A DNA stretch of 64,000 bases from Saccharospirillum sp039982735 (GTDB lineage: Bacteria; Pseudomonadota; Gammaproteobacteria; Pseudomonadales; Natronospirillaceae): contig NZ_JBDWXV010000023.1 of NCBI RefSeq assembly GCF_039982735.1, positions 124,001 through 188,000 of the forward strand, in the 5' to 3' direction. The notes beneath the pieces are model-generated. The model had not been told where the DNA came from. It saw nothing but the letters and a program-made list of their open reading frames with translations, and ran no database searches. Below, one piece after another: positions 1-7,193 of the stretch. How positions within the stretch are numbered: the stretch's first letter is position 1; every line of letters begins with the position of its first letter. The translations under genes were made by a program, and so were the position numbers.

Positions 1-1023
1 GGCCATGCCCTTGCCGTTGTCGGTCACCTCGATCAGTGCCTGATCTCCCTGCGCTTTGAGTTTGATGCAAACCTGCCCATGATCATGTTCAATGGCCTGG
101 ACTGCATTGATGAGCAGGTTCATTAATACCTGATAAAGTTTGGAGGGATTGGCCATAACCCAAACGGCAGCCTCCGGGACCCGTGTTTTTACGTCGGCCC
201 GGTATTTGAGGTCACCCACGATCATCTTTTGAACGGACTGCACCAGTTCAATCAAGTTGGTGGGTGTCAGCTTTTCCTGCTCGGGATGAGCGTAAATCTT
301 GAGGCTTTTTACGATCTCACTGATACGACCCAGACCCTCTTCTATGTCTGTCAGCATCTCTGGAAGATCGGCTTTAATGGTCTGCACCTGATCGTACGTG
401 TCCATCAAGGTGAGAGTCGCCTGACGATCTTCCGGTGAAGCGTCGGTTTGTGCATTGCTCTCAAGTTGGGCGATGTACTGAAGCAGGCTTTGAGTATAGC
501 TCCCCAGCACTTGAACGTTGCTGAGCACATAGCCAATCGGATTGTTGATTTCGTGAGCCATGCCCGCGGCAAGCTGTCCCAATGAGGCCATTTTTTCAGA
601 CTGCAACATCTGACTCTGGTAGGACGTCTGCATGTGCCAAGCTTCAGAATTTCTCAGTGCGTAGCGAATTCGCTGCACCAGCAGCGGGTAATTAATGGGC
701 TTGGGAAAGAAGTCGGTTGCGCCACTCTCAAAGGCTTCGTCGATGGAGCTCAAATCGTCATTGCCCGTCATTATTATGATAGGCGTAATAATATCGTCCA
801 GATCCCGTCGTATCTTCCGGCAGAGGTCATGGCCAGATTCTCCAGGCATCCATACATCGGTTAGCAAAAGGTGGGGTTTGTTGTTGATGAACCCCTGATA
901 GGCTGTCTCAGCATCAGCGTATTCAATCACGTCAAAACCCGCTTGAGTCAGCATTGCACGAAGCAAGGTTCTCAGGTTGTGCTCGTCATCAACAACGGCA
1001 ACAGTCAGTGGTTTGGATACCAT
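1..1023 (-). CDS. Response regulator-histidine kinase (REC-HisKA-HATPase), truncated by the window edge
   Basis: Partial gene: 341 codons are present and the 3' end lies left of position 1. Starting at the ATG at 1023, a receiver domain (residues ~5-120) carries the acidic pair D12/D13, phospho-acceptor D56, T86 and K108. A HisKA dimerisation motif follows, with the phospho-accepting His at ~157 in AAGMAHEINNPIGYV. An HATPase_c domain follows with an N-box (LMNLLINAVQAI) and G1 box (VTDNGKGMA), where the window ends. No membrane segment is visible, so this is a cytoplasmic kinase controlled by its own receiver. It lies 15 bp downstream of the gene ending at 1039 and is probably cotranscribed with it. 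Its receiver tail (PLLVQR-RYALRN) closely resembles that of the protein encoded at 9439-11517, suggesting paralogy. Confidence 0.88.
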   Translation of the reverse strand, partial: MVSKPLTVAVVDDEHNLRTLLRAMLTQAGFDVIEYADAETAYQGFINNKPHLLLTDVWMPGESGHDLCRKIRRDLDDIITPIIIMTGNDDLSSIDEAFESGATDFFPKPINYPLLVQRIRYALRNSEAWHMQTSYQSQMLQSEKMASLGQLAAGMAHEINNPIGYVLSNVQVLGSYTQSLLQYIAQLESNAQTDASPEDRQATLTLMDTYDQVQTIKADLPEMLTDIEEGLGRISEIVKSLKIYAHPEQEKLTPTNLIELVQSVQKMIVGDLKYRADVKTRVPEAAVWVMANPSKLYQVLMNLLINAVQAIEHDHGQVCIKLKAQGDQALIEVTDNGKGMA

Positions 1024-1038
1024 TCAGCCTCCGCTGGA

Positions 1039-2373
1039 TTACTCGGTATTGTTCAGAGTAGCACCACATTCTGGCGTTTTTTCCGCACGGATGAACAGTA
1101 CATCGCCATCCACTTCCTGATAGTCTCTCAGTTTTGAGATGGCCTCATCGGTCAGAACATAGTCCTTTGCCAGCAACAGCAAACCGGCTGCGTTGTAAAG
1201 GTCATCGAGCAACACCATTCCAGGCTCAAGGTCGTTGGGTGTCAGTGCATGCTCACGTTCGTCAAACCGTTTGATTTCTTCAAGGTCCAGCTCACATAAA
1301 CACGCCACGATATCGGGGTCGTAGTGAATGCCCATGCCTTGTTTCAGCTGGTGAACCGCTTTTTTGTAGGCGAGACTGAAATCATCGTCACTTTGTCCTG
1401 CGAATCGCCAAAAGTCCCGTGCGACGGTAACGATTCGGGACCCCAGTGGAATGACGTCGCCAACAAGGCCATGAGGGTAACCCGCACCGTTGAAGGCTTC
1501 ATTCTGGCTGCCGAGAATCTGCGCCAATTCATCGAAGTGTCTGGCCGGTGACAGAATGAGCTCGGCAATTTGAGGGTGCTTTTTAAGTTCATTCTTCTCC
1601 TGAACGGTCAGGCGAGCGTGGCTTTTTTTCAAAATTTCCGGGTCGACACCGAGCAAACCCAGGTTAATCAATTGGCCCGCGAGTCGTATACGCTCGACCT
1701 GATCGTCCGGCAGCTCCATCTTCAAGGCCAGCGTGGCGGCCAATTCAGACACATTCTGGTGCAAATGGCCATCGGCAATCGGATTGACACTGACCGCATT
1801 GGTCAGCACGTTGATGGTTCCTTTAAACGCTTCTTCACTGCGGTGATACTCTGCCTGCAGCGTTCTCAAGGCTTTGCGCAACTGCTTGGTGCGAAGCGAC
1901 ACCTCCTGTTCGAGCGTTTCATTTTTTCGCTTGATCTCAGTCTGTAACCGATAGTTGGCCTCAATCAACTCGTGATAGCTCAGTCCTTCTTTGACTGCTG
2001 CCAGCAGCGCATCATTGTTCCATGGCTTGGAGAGGTATCGTTGAATTCTGCCGTCGTTCACGGCGGATACCGTAGAAGGCAGGTCGGAGAAACCGGTAAT
2101 CAGCATTCGATAGGCGTTCGGCTGCAGTCGAAAGGTCTCTGCAAGAAATTCCGCACCGGACATGGATGGCATTCTCATGTCACTGATGACGACGCTCACC
2201 GTATTGGCCCTGACATACTCCAGCGCTCGCGCCGCCTCGCTGAACGCCTCGATACGGACGTTCAACGGGGTTAGTACGCGTCTGAGCACGCTGAGCACCT
2301 TCTCTTCATCATCAACACACAGGATGGTTGGTGTAAAATGGGCAGTTTTCGTTTCGGCCATGAGTGTTGTCAT
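1039..2373 (-). CDS. Response regulator with degenerate HD-GYP domain
   Basis: 444 aa. Receiver at ~15-130 with D21/D22, phospho-acceptor D65, T93 and K116. A coiled linker (~140-185) leads into an HD-GYP-like domain (~185-385). The GYP signature survives as GAGYPHGL (~297-303), but the metal-binding HD pair is replaced (LINLGLLG where family members have HDIGKI-like sequence) and the HH pair before GYP is QN. Phosphodiesterase activity is therefore unlikely, and a binding or scaffold role is inferred. I chose the ATG at 2373 because AAGGGG lies 8 bases upstream; a TTG start at 2394 would have no ribosome site. It shares the 2374-2491 intergenic region with the divergent HTH-REC gene. Confidence 0.85.
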   Translation of the reverse strand: MTTLMAETKTAHFTPTILCVDDEEKVLSVLRRVLTPLNVRIEAFSEAARALEYVRANTVSVVISDMRMPSMSGAEFLAETFRLQPNAYRMLITGFSDLPSTVSAVNDGRIQRYLSKPWNNDALLAAVKEGLSYHELIEANYRLQTEIKRKNETLEQEVSLRTKQLRKALRTLQAEYHRSEEAFKGTINVLTNAVSVNPIADGHLHQNVSELAATLALKMELPDDQVERIRLAGQLINLGLLGVDPEILKKSHARLTVQEKNELKKHPQIAELILSPARHFDELAQILGSQNEAFNGAGYPHGLVGDVIPLGSRIVTVARDFWRFAGQSDDDFSLAYKKAVHQLKQGMGIHYDPDIVACLCELDLEEIKRFDEREHALTPNDLEPGMVLLDDLYNAAGLLLLAKDYVLTDEAISKLRDYQEVDGDVLFIRAEKTPECGATLNNTE

Positions 2374-2491
2374 AACGGTACCCCTTGGTTCCAATCAGAC
2401 AGATACTGGCTATGTATCAAATGTCTTTAATGTCGCTTTTGTCTTGCTCGGATGGTATAGTGGCCCTAATTCAAAGTAAAGGTTTATTGGA

Positions 2492-3052
2492 ATGATCAAG
2501 ACATTGTCTCCGGGTGAGATAGCTCGCCTATGCGATGTTCATCAACGTACGGTCAGCCGCTGGATCGCCAGTGGAAAACTCAAAGGTCATCAGTTGCCTG
2601 GCCGAGGTGATTATCGTGTTGTTGAGTCCGATTTCATTGCATTCGCAAAAGATCATGGAATTCCGGCTCGTTTTGATGAAAGCACCGAACCAACGATTTT
2701 GGTTATTGACGATGAAGCTCCCGTACGAAGGGCATTGCGGCGTGTTCTCAGCCAAGCCAACTACAAGGTTGTGGAAGCTGAAAACAGTTTTATTGCCGGG
2801 GCAATGCTGGAGCGCTCGAAACCGGCATTGATCACGCTTGACCTGATGATGCCGGGCATACGGTCTGAACAGGTATTTGATTTCCTGCGCAGCCAGGCGG
2901 ATGTTGCGAATGTGCCGGTCGTGGTCATTTCTGCGGCACCGGAGGCGGCACTTGAAGAAGCCCGCCGTAATGGCGCTACCGCAGTTATCGCCAAACCGTT
3001 CAATAACGACGACTTGCTGGCCTGTATTTCGGGACTGATAAAGTCCAGGTAA
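2492..3052 (+). CDS. HTH-REC protein: excisionase/MerR-like DNA-binding domain fused upstream of a receiver
   Basis: 186 aa. Residues ~3-55 form a MerR/excisionase-type helix-turn-helix (LSPGEIARLCDVHQRTVSRW, then a wing-like LPGRGDYRV). Residues ~67-186 are a complete receiver with D73/D74, phospho-acceptor D117, S147 and K168. Order is reversed relative to OmpR or NarL regulators, which carry the DNA-binding domain at the C-terminus. Start ATG 2492 follows TAAAGG with good spacing. The next gene downstream, 66 bp away, is a CheX-type phosphatase that could reset this receiver. No kinase is fused or immediately co-directional, so its phosphodonor is unknown; the kinase at 3647-5428 converges on the pair. 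Confidence 0.85.
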   Translation: MIKTLSPGEIARLCDVHQRTVSRWIASGKLKGHQLPGRGDYRVVESDFIAFAKDHGIPARFDESTEPTILVIDDEAPVRRALRRVLSQANYKVVEAENSFIAGAMLERSKPALITLDLMMPGIRSEQVFDFLRSQADVANVPVVVISAAPEAALEEARRNGATAVIAKPFNNDDLLACISGLIKSR

Positions 3053-3118
3053 ATCCTGATTAGGAGTCGATCGATTCGTCATCGGCGATAGCGGTTTTAC
3101 AGGCACTCCGGAGGATGT

Positions 3119-3625
3119 ATGAAAGCGGACATCATCAACCCTTTCATGGAAACAGTGACTGACATCTTGCTCACGATGGCGGAGATGAATTGTCAGCGGC
3201 AATCTGTGTTTTTGAAGCATCAGGCGAATACGCCGGGTGATATCGTTGCCGTGATGCCGTTGCAGGGTGACAGTTTTCGGGGGGCTTTCGTGCTCGCGCT
3301 AGAGGCCAGTACAGCCTGTAATATCGGCGAGAAACTGCTTCGGGAACCGATGACGTTCCCCAGTGATGCGTGTCTGGATATGACGGGCGAGCTTGCCAAT
3401 ATGGTGTCAGGTGGGGCCAGAAAGCGGTTATGGCAACAAGGGTATGACTTTGAGATGAGTCAGCCTACGATCGAATTAAGTCAGAGTTTTAAAGGCATGC
3501 CTCTGAACTCAACCCTGGTTATTCCATTTAAAACGCCGGCAGGGTCTTTGTGGGTTGAGGTGTGGTTGAAGTCGATTTTGCCCCAGGCCCAGCTTTCATT
3601 TGGCAAGATAAACCGTGTTAGCTGA
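3119..3625 (+). CDS. CheX-like chemotaxis phosphatase
   Basis: 168 aa, a typical length for the CheC/CheX/FliY phosphatase superfamily. The active-site signature E-x-x-N appears once as E91-LA-N94 in MTGELANMVSGG, as in CheX rather than the two-copy CheC. Proteins of this family hydrolyse aspartyl phosphate on receiver domains. No chemotaxis genes are near; instead it follows the HTH-REC gene at 2492, so that receiver, or those of neighbouring regulators, is the likely substrate (inference). RBS GGAGG lies just before the ATG. The gene converges with the histidine kinase ending at 3647, with only 21 bp between. Confidence 0.82.
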   Translation: MKADIINPFMETVTDILLTMAEMNCQRQSVFLKHQANTPGDIVAVMPLQGDSFRGAFVLALEASTACNIGEKLLREPMTFPSDACLDMTGELANMVSGGARKRLWQQGYDFEMSQPTIELSQSFKGMPLNSTLVIPFKTPAGSLWVEVWLKSILPQAQLSFGKINRVS

Positions 3626-3646
3626 TGGGTCCTAGTCACGGTTGTT

Positions 3647-5428
3647 TTACACTGATTCAATCTGAGCCAGGCGCTCCGTCAATTGAGAGGCCGTCAGAGG
3701 GGATACCAGTAAAGACTGACCACCGGCTTTGATGAAGGCATAGGCCGACGTCGTCTGATCCGCTGATACCGCGGCTATAAAATTTGGTTTGTTTGCCAAA
3801 GACTGCTGCCATGAGGCGATTGCATTTATGTGTTGGTCGTAAGGTGGCTGCCAACGAATAACGACAGCAACGCACCCCTCAGGCATGGGTTCGCCCGGTT
3901 GGACTTCACGGGTCGCCAGCATCTGGTGTTGGGCAGCCAGAACGATTTGTTCCCGGTCACGGTCATCAAATCCGTAGTGGGCGATGTAACGCGGCTGAGA
4001 TTCCACTGCAGATTGCAGGCACTTAACAGGTATTTCGAACCAGAACAGAGACCCCTCACCCGGTTCACTCGACAGACCTATCGTTCCCCCCATTCGAGTA
4101 ACAAGTTCCTTGCAAATACTGAGTCCAAGGCCGGTGCCACCAAAGCGACGGTTTATTGCGCTATCCAATTGAGTAAACCCTTGAAACAGCAGGGGTTGCT
4201 GGTGGGACTCAATGCCAATGCCGCTGTCTTTAACGTCTATTCGCAGGTATCCCTGGTTGTCGGTTGAGGGTATTGATCGCCAGTAGGCCGACAACCGAAC
4301 CTCGCCACGGTCGGTAAACTTAATGGCGTTGCTGACCAGGTTCATAATGACCTGCCGAAGTCGAACCCGATCACTTTCAATCCAGTGAGGAAGACCGGGT
4401 TCCATTGACAGGTGGAAGTTGATCGGTTTTTCCTTAATGTCAGCTCGCGCAACGGTGTTGAGATCCTCGAGTAAGGTTGTCAGCGACATGGGCTCTGTTG
4501 ATATCGCTAGCTTATCGGTTTCAATGCTGCTCATGTCCAGAATGTCACTTACGATGACCTGTAAGTGGTTGGCTGAGTCACGAGCGGCGGTCGCATAGCC
4601 TAGTGCTCTTTTTTCAAGGGGTTCTTCCGTCAGGATGTTCAACATACCCAAAATGCCATTCAACGGGGTACGTATTTCATGACTCATCATCGCGACAAAA
4701 GCAGATTTTGCCTTGCTGGCGGCCTTGGCTTGCTCGGCCGTCTCTCTAAGCTGTTGCGCCATTTGAGACAGGGCGGTTACCTGGCGTTGCTCCTTGATCA
4801 GGCTGCGTACCAGCAAAAAAATCAACAGCATGGTCGCTGAAATCAGTAGAAGGACAGACACGGACAGCCAGAACATGGTGTCGAGTAACTCATTGCGGCT
4901 GGTCGTAGAATCTTTGGAGCGAACTGTTATAACCTGGTTAATGAAGTCATTCGACAGAGCGGTCAGTTTGTCCGTGTGTTCGGAAAAACGGGAAAAATCT
5001 TCCGTCGGTTGTGAAAAATAGTCGTAGACGTCCTGTTCCAGTTCCTTCAGCGCTGCGCCAAACTCCGCCAAAAGCTGAGTCTGCCTTGAATCCTGCTCTA
5101 TCAGTTGCTTTAACTCACCGTTATCCAGTGTTATGAAACGGCTGTATAAAATTTCAAAGCGTAATTCAAGTTCATCAAGGTCGTATGCTGACTCAATGGT
5201 GGCTTCGGCGAGAAACAGACTCCATCGTTTGGTTTCCCGTTCCAGTTGCATGCTGGCCCAAAGGAGGTTTTCGCGTACGGTACTGACCAATACTTGCTGG
5301 CGTTGAGACGCTTGCCAGTAGAGGTAACCTGCCGACAACAGCAATGCCAGGCACGTTGCCAGTAGCAGCCCCAGTCCCCAGTAGCGGGGGCGCACGAGGT
5401 GTGGTGTGTTGTCAGCAGGCATGGTCAT
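3647..5428 (-). CDS. Membrane sensor histidine kinase with degenerate C-terminal receiver
   Basis: 593 aa. TM1 ~17-38, periplasmic helical sensor ~40-185, TM2 ~186-208, coiled linker, HisKA with H250 (AMMSHEIRTPLNGIL), HATPase_c with N-box NLVSNAIKF, G1 DVKDSGIGIE and G2 GGTGLGLSI. The last ~110 residues have receiver-like topology, but the Asp is missing (VVIRWQPP) and the usual Lys is Ser (LVSPL), so this is probably a pseudo-receiver. Its ATG begins 2 bp after the stop of the secreted protein ending at 5431, implying translational coupling and a joint sensing role. The cognate regulator is not evident; candidates are the receivers nearby. Confidence 0.88.
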   Translation of the reverse strand: MTMPADNTPHLVRPRYWGLGLLLATCLALLLSAGYLYWQASQRQQVLVSTVRENLLWASMQLERETKRWSLFLAEATIESAYDLDELELRFEILYSRFITLDNGELKQLIEQDSRQTQLLAEFGAALKELEQDVYDYFSQPTEDFSRFSEHTDKLTALSNDFINQVITVRSKDSTTSRNELLDTMFWLSVSVLLLISATMLLIFLLVRSLIKEQRQVTALSQMAQQLRETAEQAKAASKAKSAFVAMMSHEIRTPLNGILGMLNILTEEPLEKRALGYATAARDSANHLQVIVSDILDMSSIETDKLAISTEPMSLTTLLEDLNTVARADIKEKPINFHLSMEPGLPHWIESDRVRLRQVIMNLVSNAIKFTDRGEVRLSAYWRSIPSTDNQGYLRIDVKDSGIGIESHQQPLLFQGFTQLDSAINRRFGGTGLGLSICKELVTRMGGTIGLSSEPGEGSLFWFEIPVKCLQSAVESQPRYIAHYGFDDRDREQIVLAAQHQMLATREVQPGEPMPEGCVAVVIRWQPPYDQHINAIASWQQSLANKPNFIAAVSADQTTSAYAFIKAGGQSLLVSPLTASQLTERLAQIESV

Positions 5429-5430
5429 GG

Positions 5431-5937
5431 TTAGCGCACGTCGATCCGGTTAACCTGCCAGACCGAGCGGTTGTGGTACAGCTCGCTGTTAAGTTCCGGT
5501 TCGTCAGTAAAGGGGTAGATGACAAATAAGGGTCCGCGATCCCGAATGCGCAGTTGTTGATCGTTCATGCTCATGGCGAGTACCACGCCAAACTGCGATA
5601 AATCGGACGTCGGCATTTCTGAGCTGTAGTCGTTAAGCGCGGTAAGCAGCAGCGTGTCTCCGTCGGCACCCAGAACCTCCATTAACGCGGCTCCGAGTGG
5701 GCCCTGATAGCGATTAAGCCCATCGGCCCATGGGTTTCTGGTGAGGATGGTACCCTGCTCCAGAGCCATCAGCATGGCCCGGTCAAATTCCGCCACATCA
5801 CCATTGTTGGTGTGCTCGATGTTTCCACTGACCGTCAGTATGACGGGCCCGGATGGTGCTGGCAAAGTGTCAGCAAAGGCCGTTAAGCTTGAAAGCATCA
5901 GTAAGGTTGTGGATATAAACCCGATCAGTTTCTTCAT
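5431..5937 (-). CDS. Secreted molybdopterin-oxidoreductase-fold protein
   Basis: 168 aa with a clear signal peptide (residues 1-22, hydrophobic core FISTTLLMLSSL, AxA-type cleavage after TAFA). The mature part resembles the small periplasmic proteins with a sulfite-oxidase-like molybdopterin-binding fold (VILTVSGNI near the start; a DRGPLFVIYPF segment and VWQVNRIDV at the end). It is too short to be a full sulfite-oxidase-type enzyme and lacks an obvious catalytic Cys, so it may bind a ligand rather than catalyse. It immediately precedes and is coupled to the histidine kinase, suggesting an accessory periplasmic sensor. Family assignment is by pattern memory and moderate. Confidence 0.68.
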   Translation of the reverse strand: MKKLIGFISTTLLMLSSLTAFADTLPAPSGPVILTVSGNIEHTNNGDVAEFDRAMLMALEQGTILTRNPWADGLNRYQGPLGAALMEVLGADGDTLLLTALNDYSSEMPTSDLSQFGVVLAMSMNDQQLRIRDRGPLFVIYPFTDEPELNSELYHNRSVWQVNRIDVR

Positions 5938-5969
5938 TGAAGTGAGCTCCTATTGAGCAACAGGTGTGC

Positions 5970-7193
5970 CTAAAGCACGTTCAGCAAGGCCTGTGTCCAG
6001 GCGCGCGCATGTAAATACAGATGGTTAAGTCGGGCGATCATGCCCCGATTCTGGGGTGACAACTCAGCTGCTTCATAGGCTTCTGCCAGACGCAGCAGCT
6101 TGCCATAAGCTCCCTGGCGATGCCTCAGTGCCAGGTTAATCTCGTCACTGACGCTCAGTTGCTGCAACATGTCATTCGTTGATATACCGAGCATGTCGGG
6201 CAGGTGAGACAGCAACCCCACACTGAATGCGGTTTCAACGTCGAGTGTTGAATCAGACTGGCTTACCGCCCTGCAAAAAGCGGCGCGGGTAAGGATATCG
6301 GGCAGTAACAATCCGCTGCAGCCGCCCATGTCAGTAATCAGTAGGCTGGCCATTAACGTCTTGATGTCGGCCAGGCCCAATCGCATCAGTGCTTCAGACA
6401 CATTCCTGATCTGACGAACCCGGGCTATACCGGCTGAATTGGTTCGTTTTAGGAGCAAGAGGGTGGCTTGCGGCAGTTGCGTTAGCAATGACGTGACTTT
6501 CTGAACGTCGGGCTCTGCTTGGTGTAACTCCTGCAAAATGCGCAACAAGATTTGCCGGTTGGCATTGCCCTGTTGGCTCATTTTATTCAAGGTGGTTGGC
6601 GCTGAGTAGAAAAAGCCCTGAAACCGATCGAAGCCGGCGTTGCGACAGCGATCAAACTGATCGAGGTCGGTGACCCGATGGGCAATAAAGGTCAGGTTTG
6701 GGAAATGTTTTTTCAGTGCTGCCAGGCGTGTTTCTTCGTGCTCGACGATTGCAGCAGGTACTTTGACGGCGTCAAAGACGCTGATGTCGTCATTCAAAGG
6801 CCAGTGCTCGCACGACAGGCAGAGCCGATAACCCGCCAAAACCAGCTGGTTCAGCAGCCTGGGTTCTGGCTGGTCGGATGCGTTTATCTCCAGGATTAAC
6901 TGTGCATCTGCCGTTGGCAGTAAGTCTGAATCCGTTAGCCAGGCCAGGGGTGCCTTTATCAGCAAGTCCCGGTCACCCACCAATTGTGTAATCCCAATCT
7001 CGTAGATAGCCAGCAAGACCGCGCTGGCGGTAGCATGAGTCGGGTCAATGATCACGGCTTGTTGAGCGGTTGCAGAGTGCCGGTACAAAAGCGCATCCGC
7101 ACGGTGACGGAAGTCCCGGTCACAAATCGGCTGCAGGGCAATGTGGGCCGGCGGTTGAACGGGGCGGCCTTGCAATTGACGGTTGGTTGTCAT
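5970..7193 (-). CDS. EAL-HDOD signalling protein with inactive EAL domain
   Basis: 407 aa. N-terminal degenerate EAL domain (~15-200): the ExL motif reads DALLYR, so the catalytic Glu is missing. C-terminal HDOD domain (~200-400: LLTQLPQATLLLLKRTNSA, then VSEALMRLGLADIKTLMASLLI). Such YuxH/CdgJ-type proteins act as regulatory adaptors in motility and c-di-GMP pathways and do not hydrolyse the nucleotide. It is the last gene of a three-gene run; its ATG overlaps the stop of the hybrid kinase by 4 bp (ATGA), so translation is coupled and it probably works on the same pathway. Confidence 0.85.
   Translation of the reverse strand: MTTNRQLQGRPVQPPAHIALQPICDRDFRHRADALLYRHSATAQQAVIIDPTHATASAVLLAIYEIGITQLVGDRDLLIKAPLAWLTDSDLLPTADAQLILEINASDQPEPRLLNQLVLAGYRLCLSCEHWPLNDDISVFDAVKVPAAIVEHEETRLAALKKHFPNLTFIAHRVTDLDQFDRCRNAGFDRFQGFFYSAPTTLNKMSQQGNANRQILLRILQELHQAEPDVQKVTSLLTQLPQATLLLLKRTNSAGIARVRQIRNVSEALMRLGLADIKTLMASLLITDMGGCSGLLLPDILTRAAFCRAVSQSDSTLDVETAFSVGLLSHLPDMLGISTNDMLQQLSVSDEINLALRHRQGAYGKLLRLAEAYEAAELSPQNRGMIARLNHLYLHARAWTQALLNVL

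Noticed and set aside
2374..2491. A strong divergent promoter pair
   Set aside because: A TATAGT at 2456-2461 is visible but no acceptable -35 was found at 15-19 bp, so no promoter is claimed.
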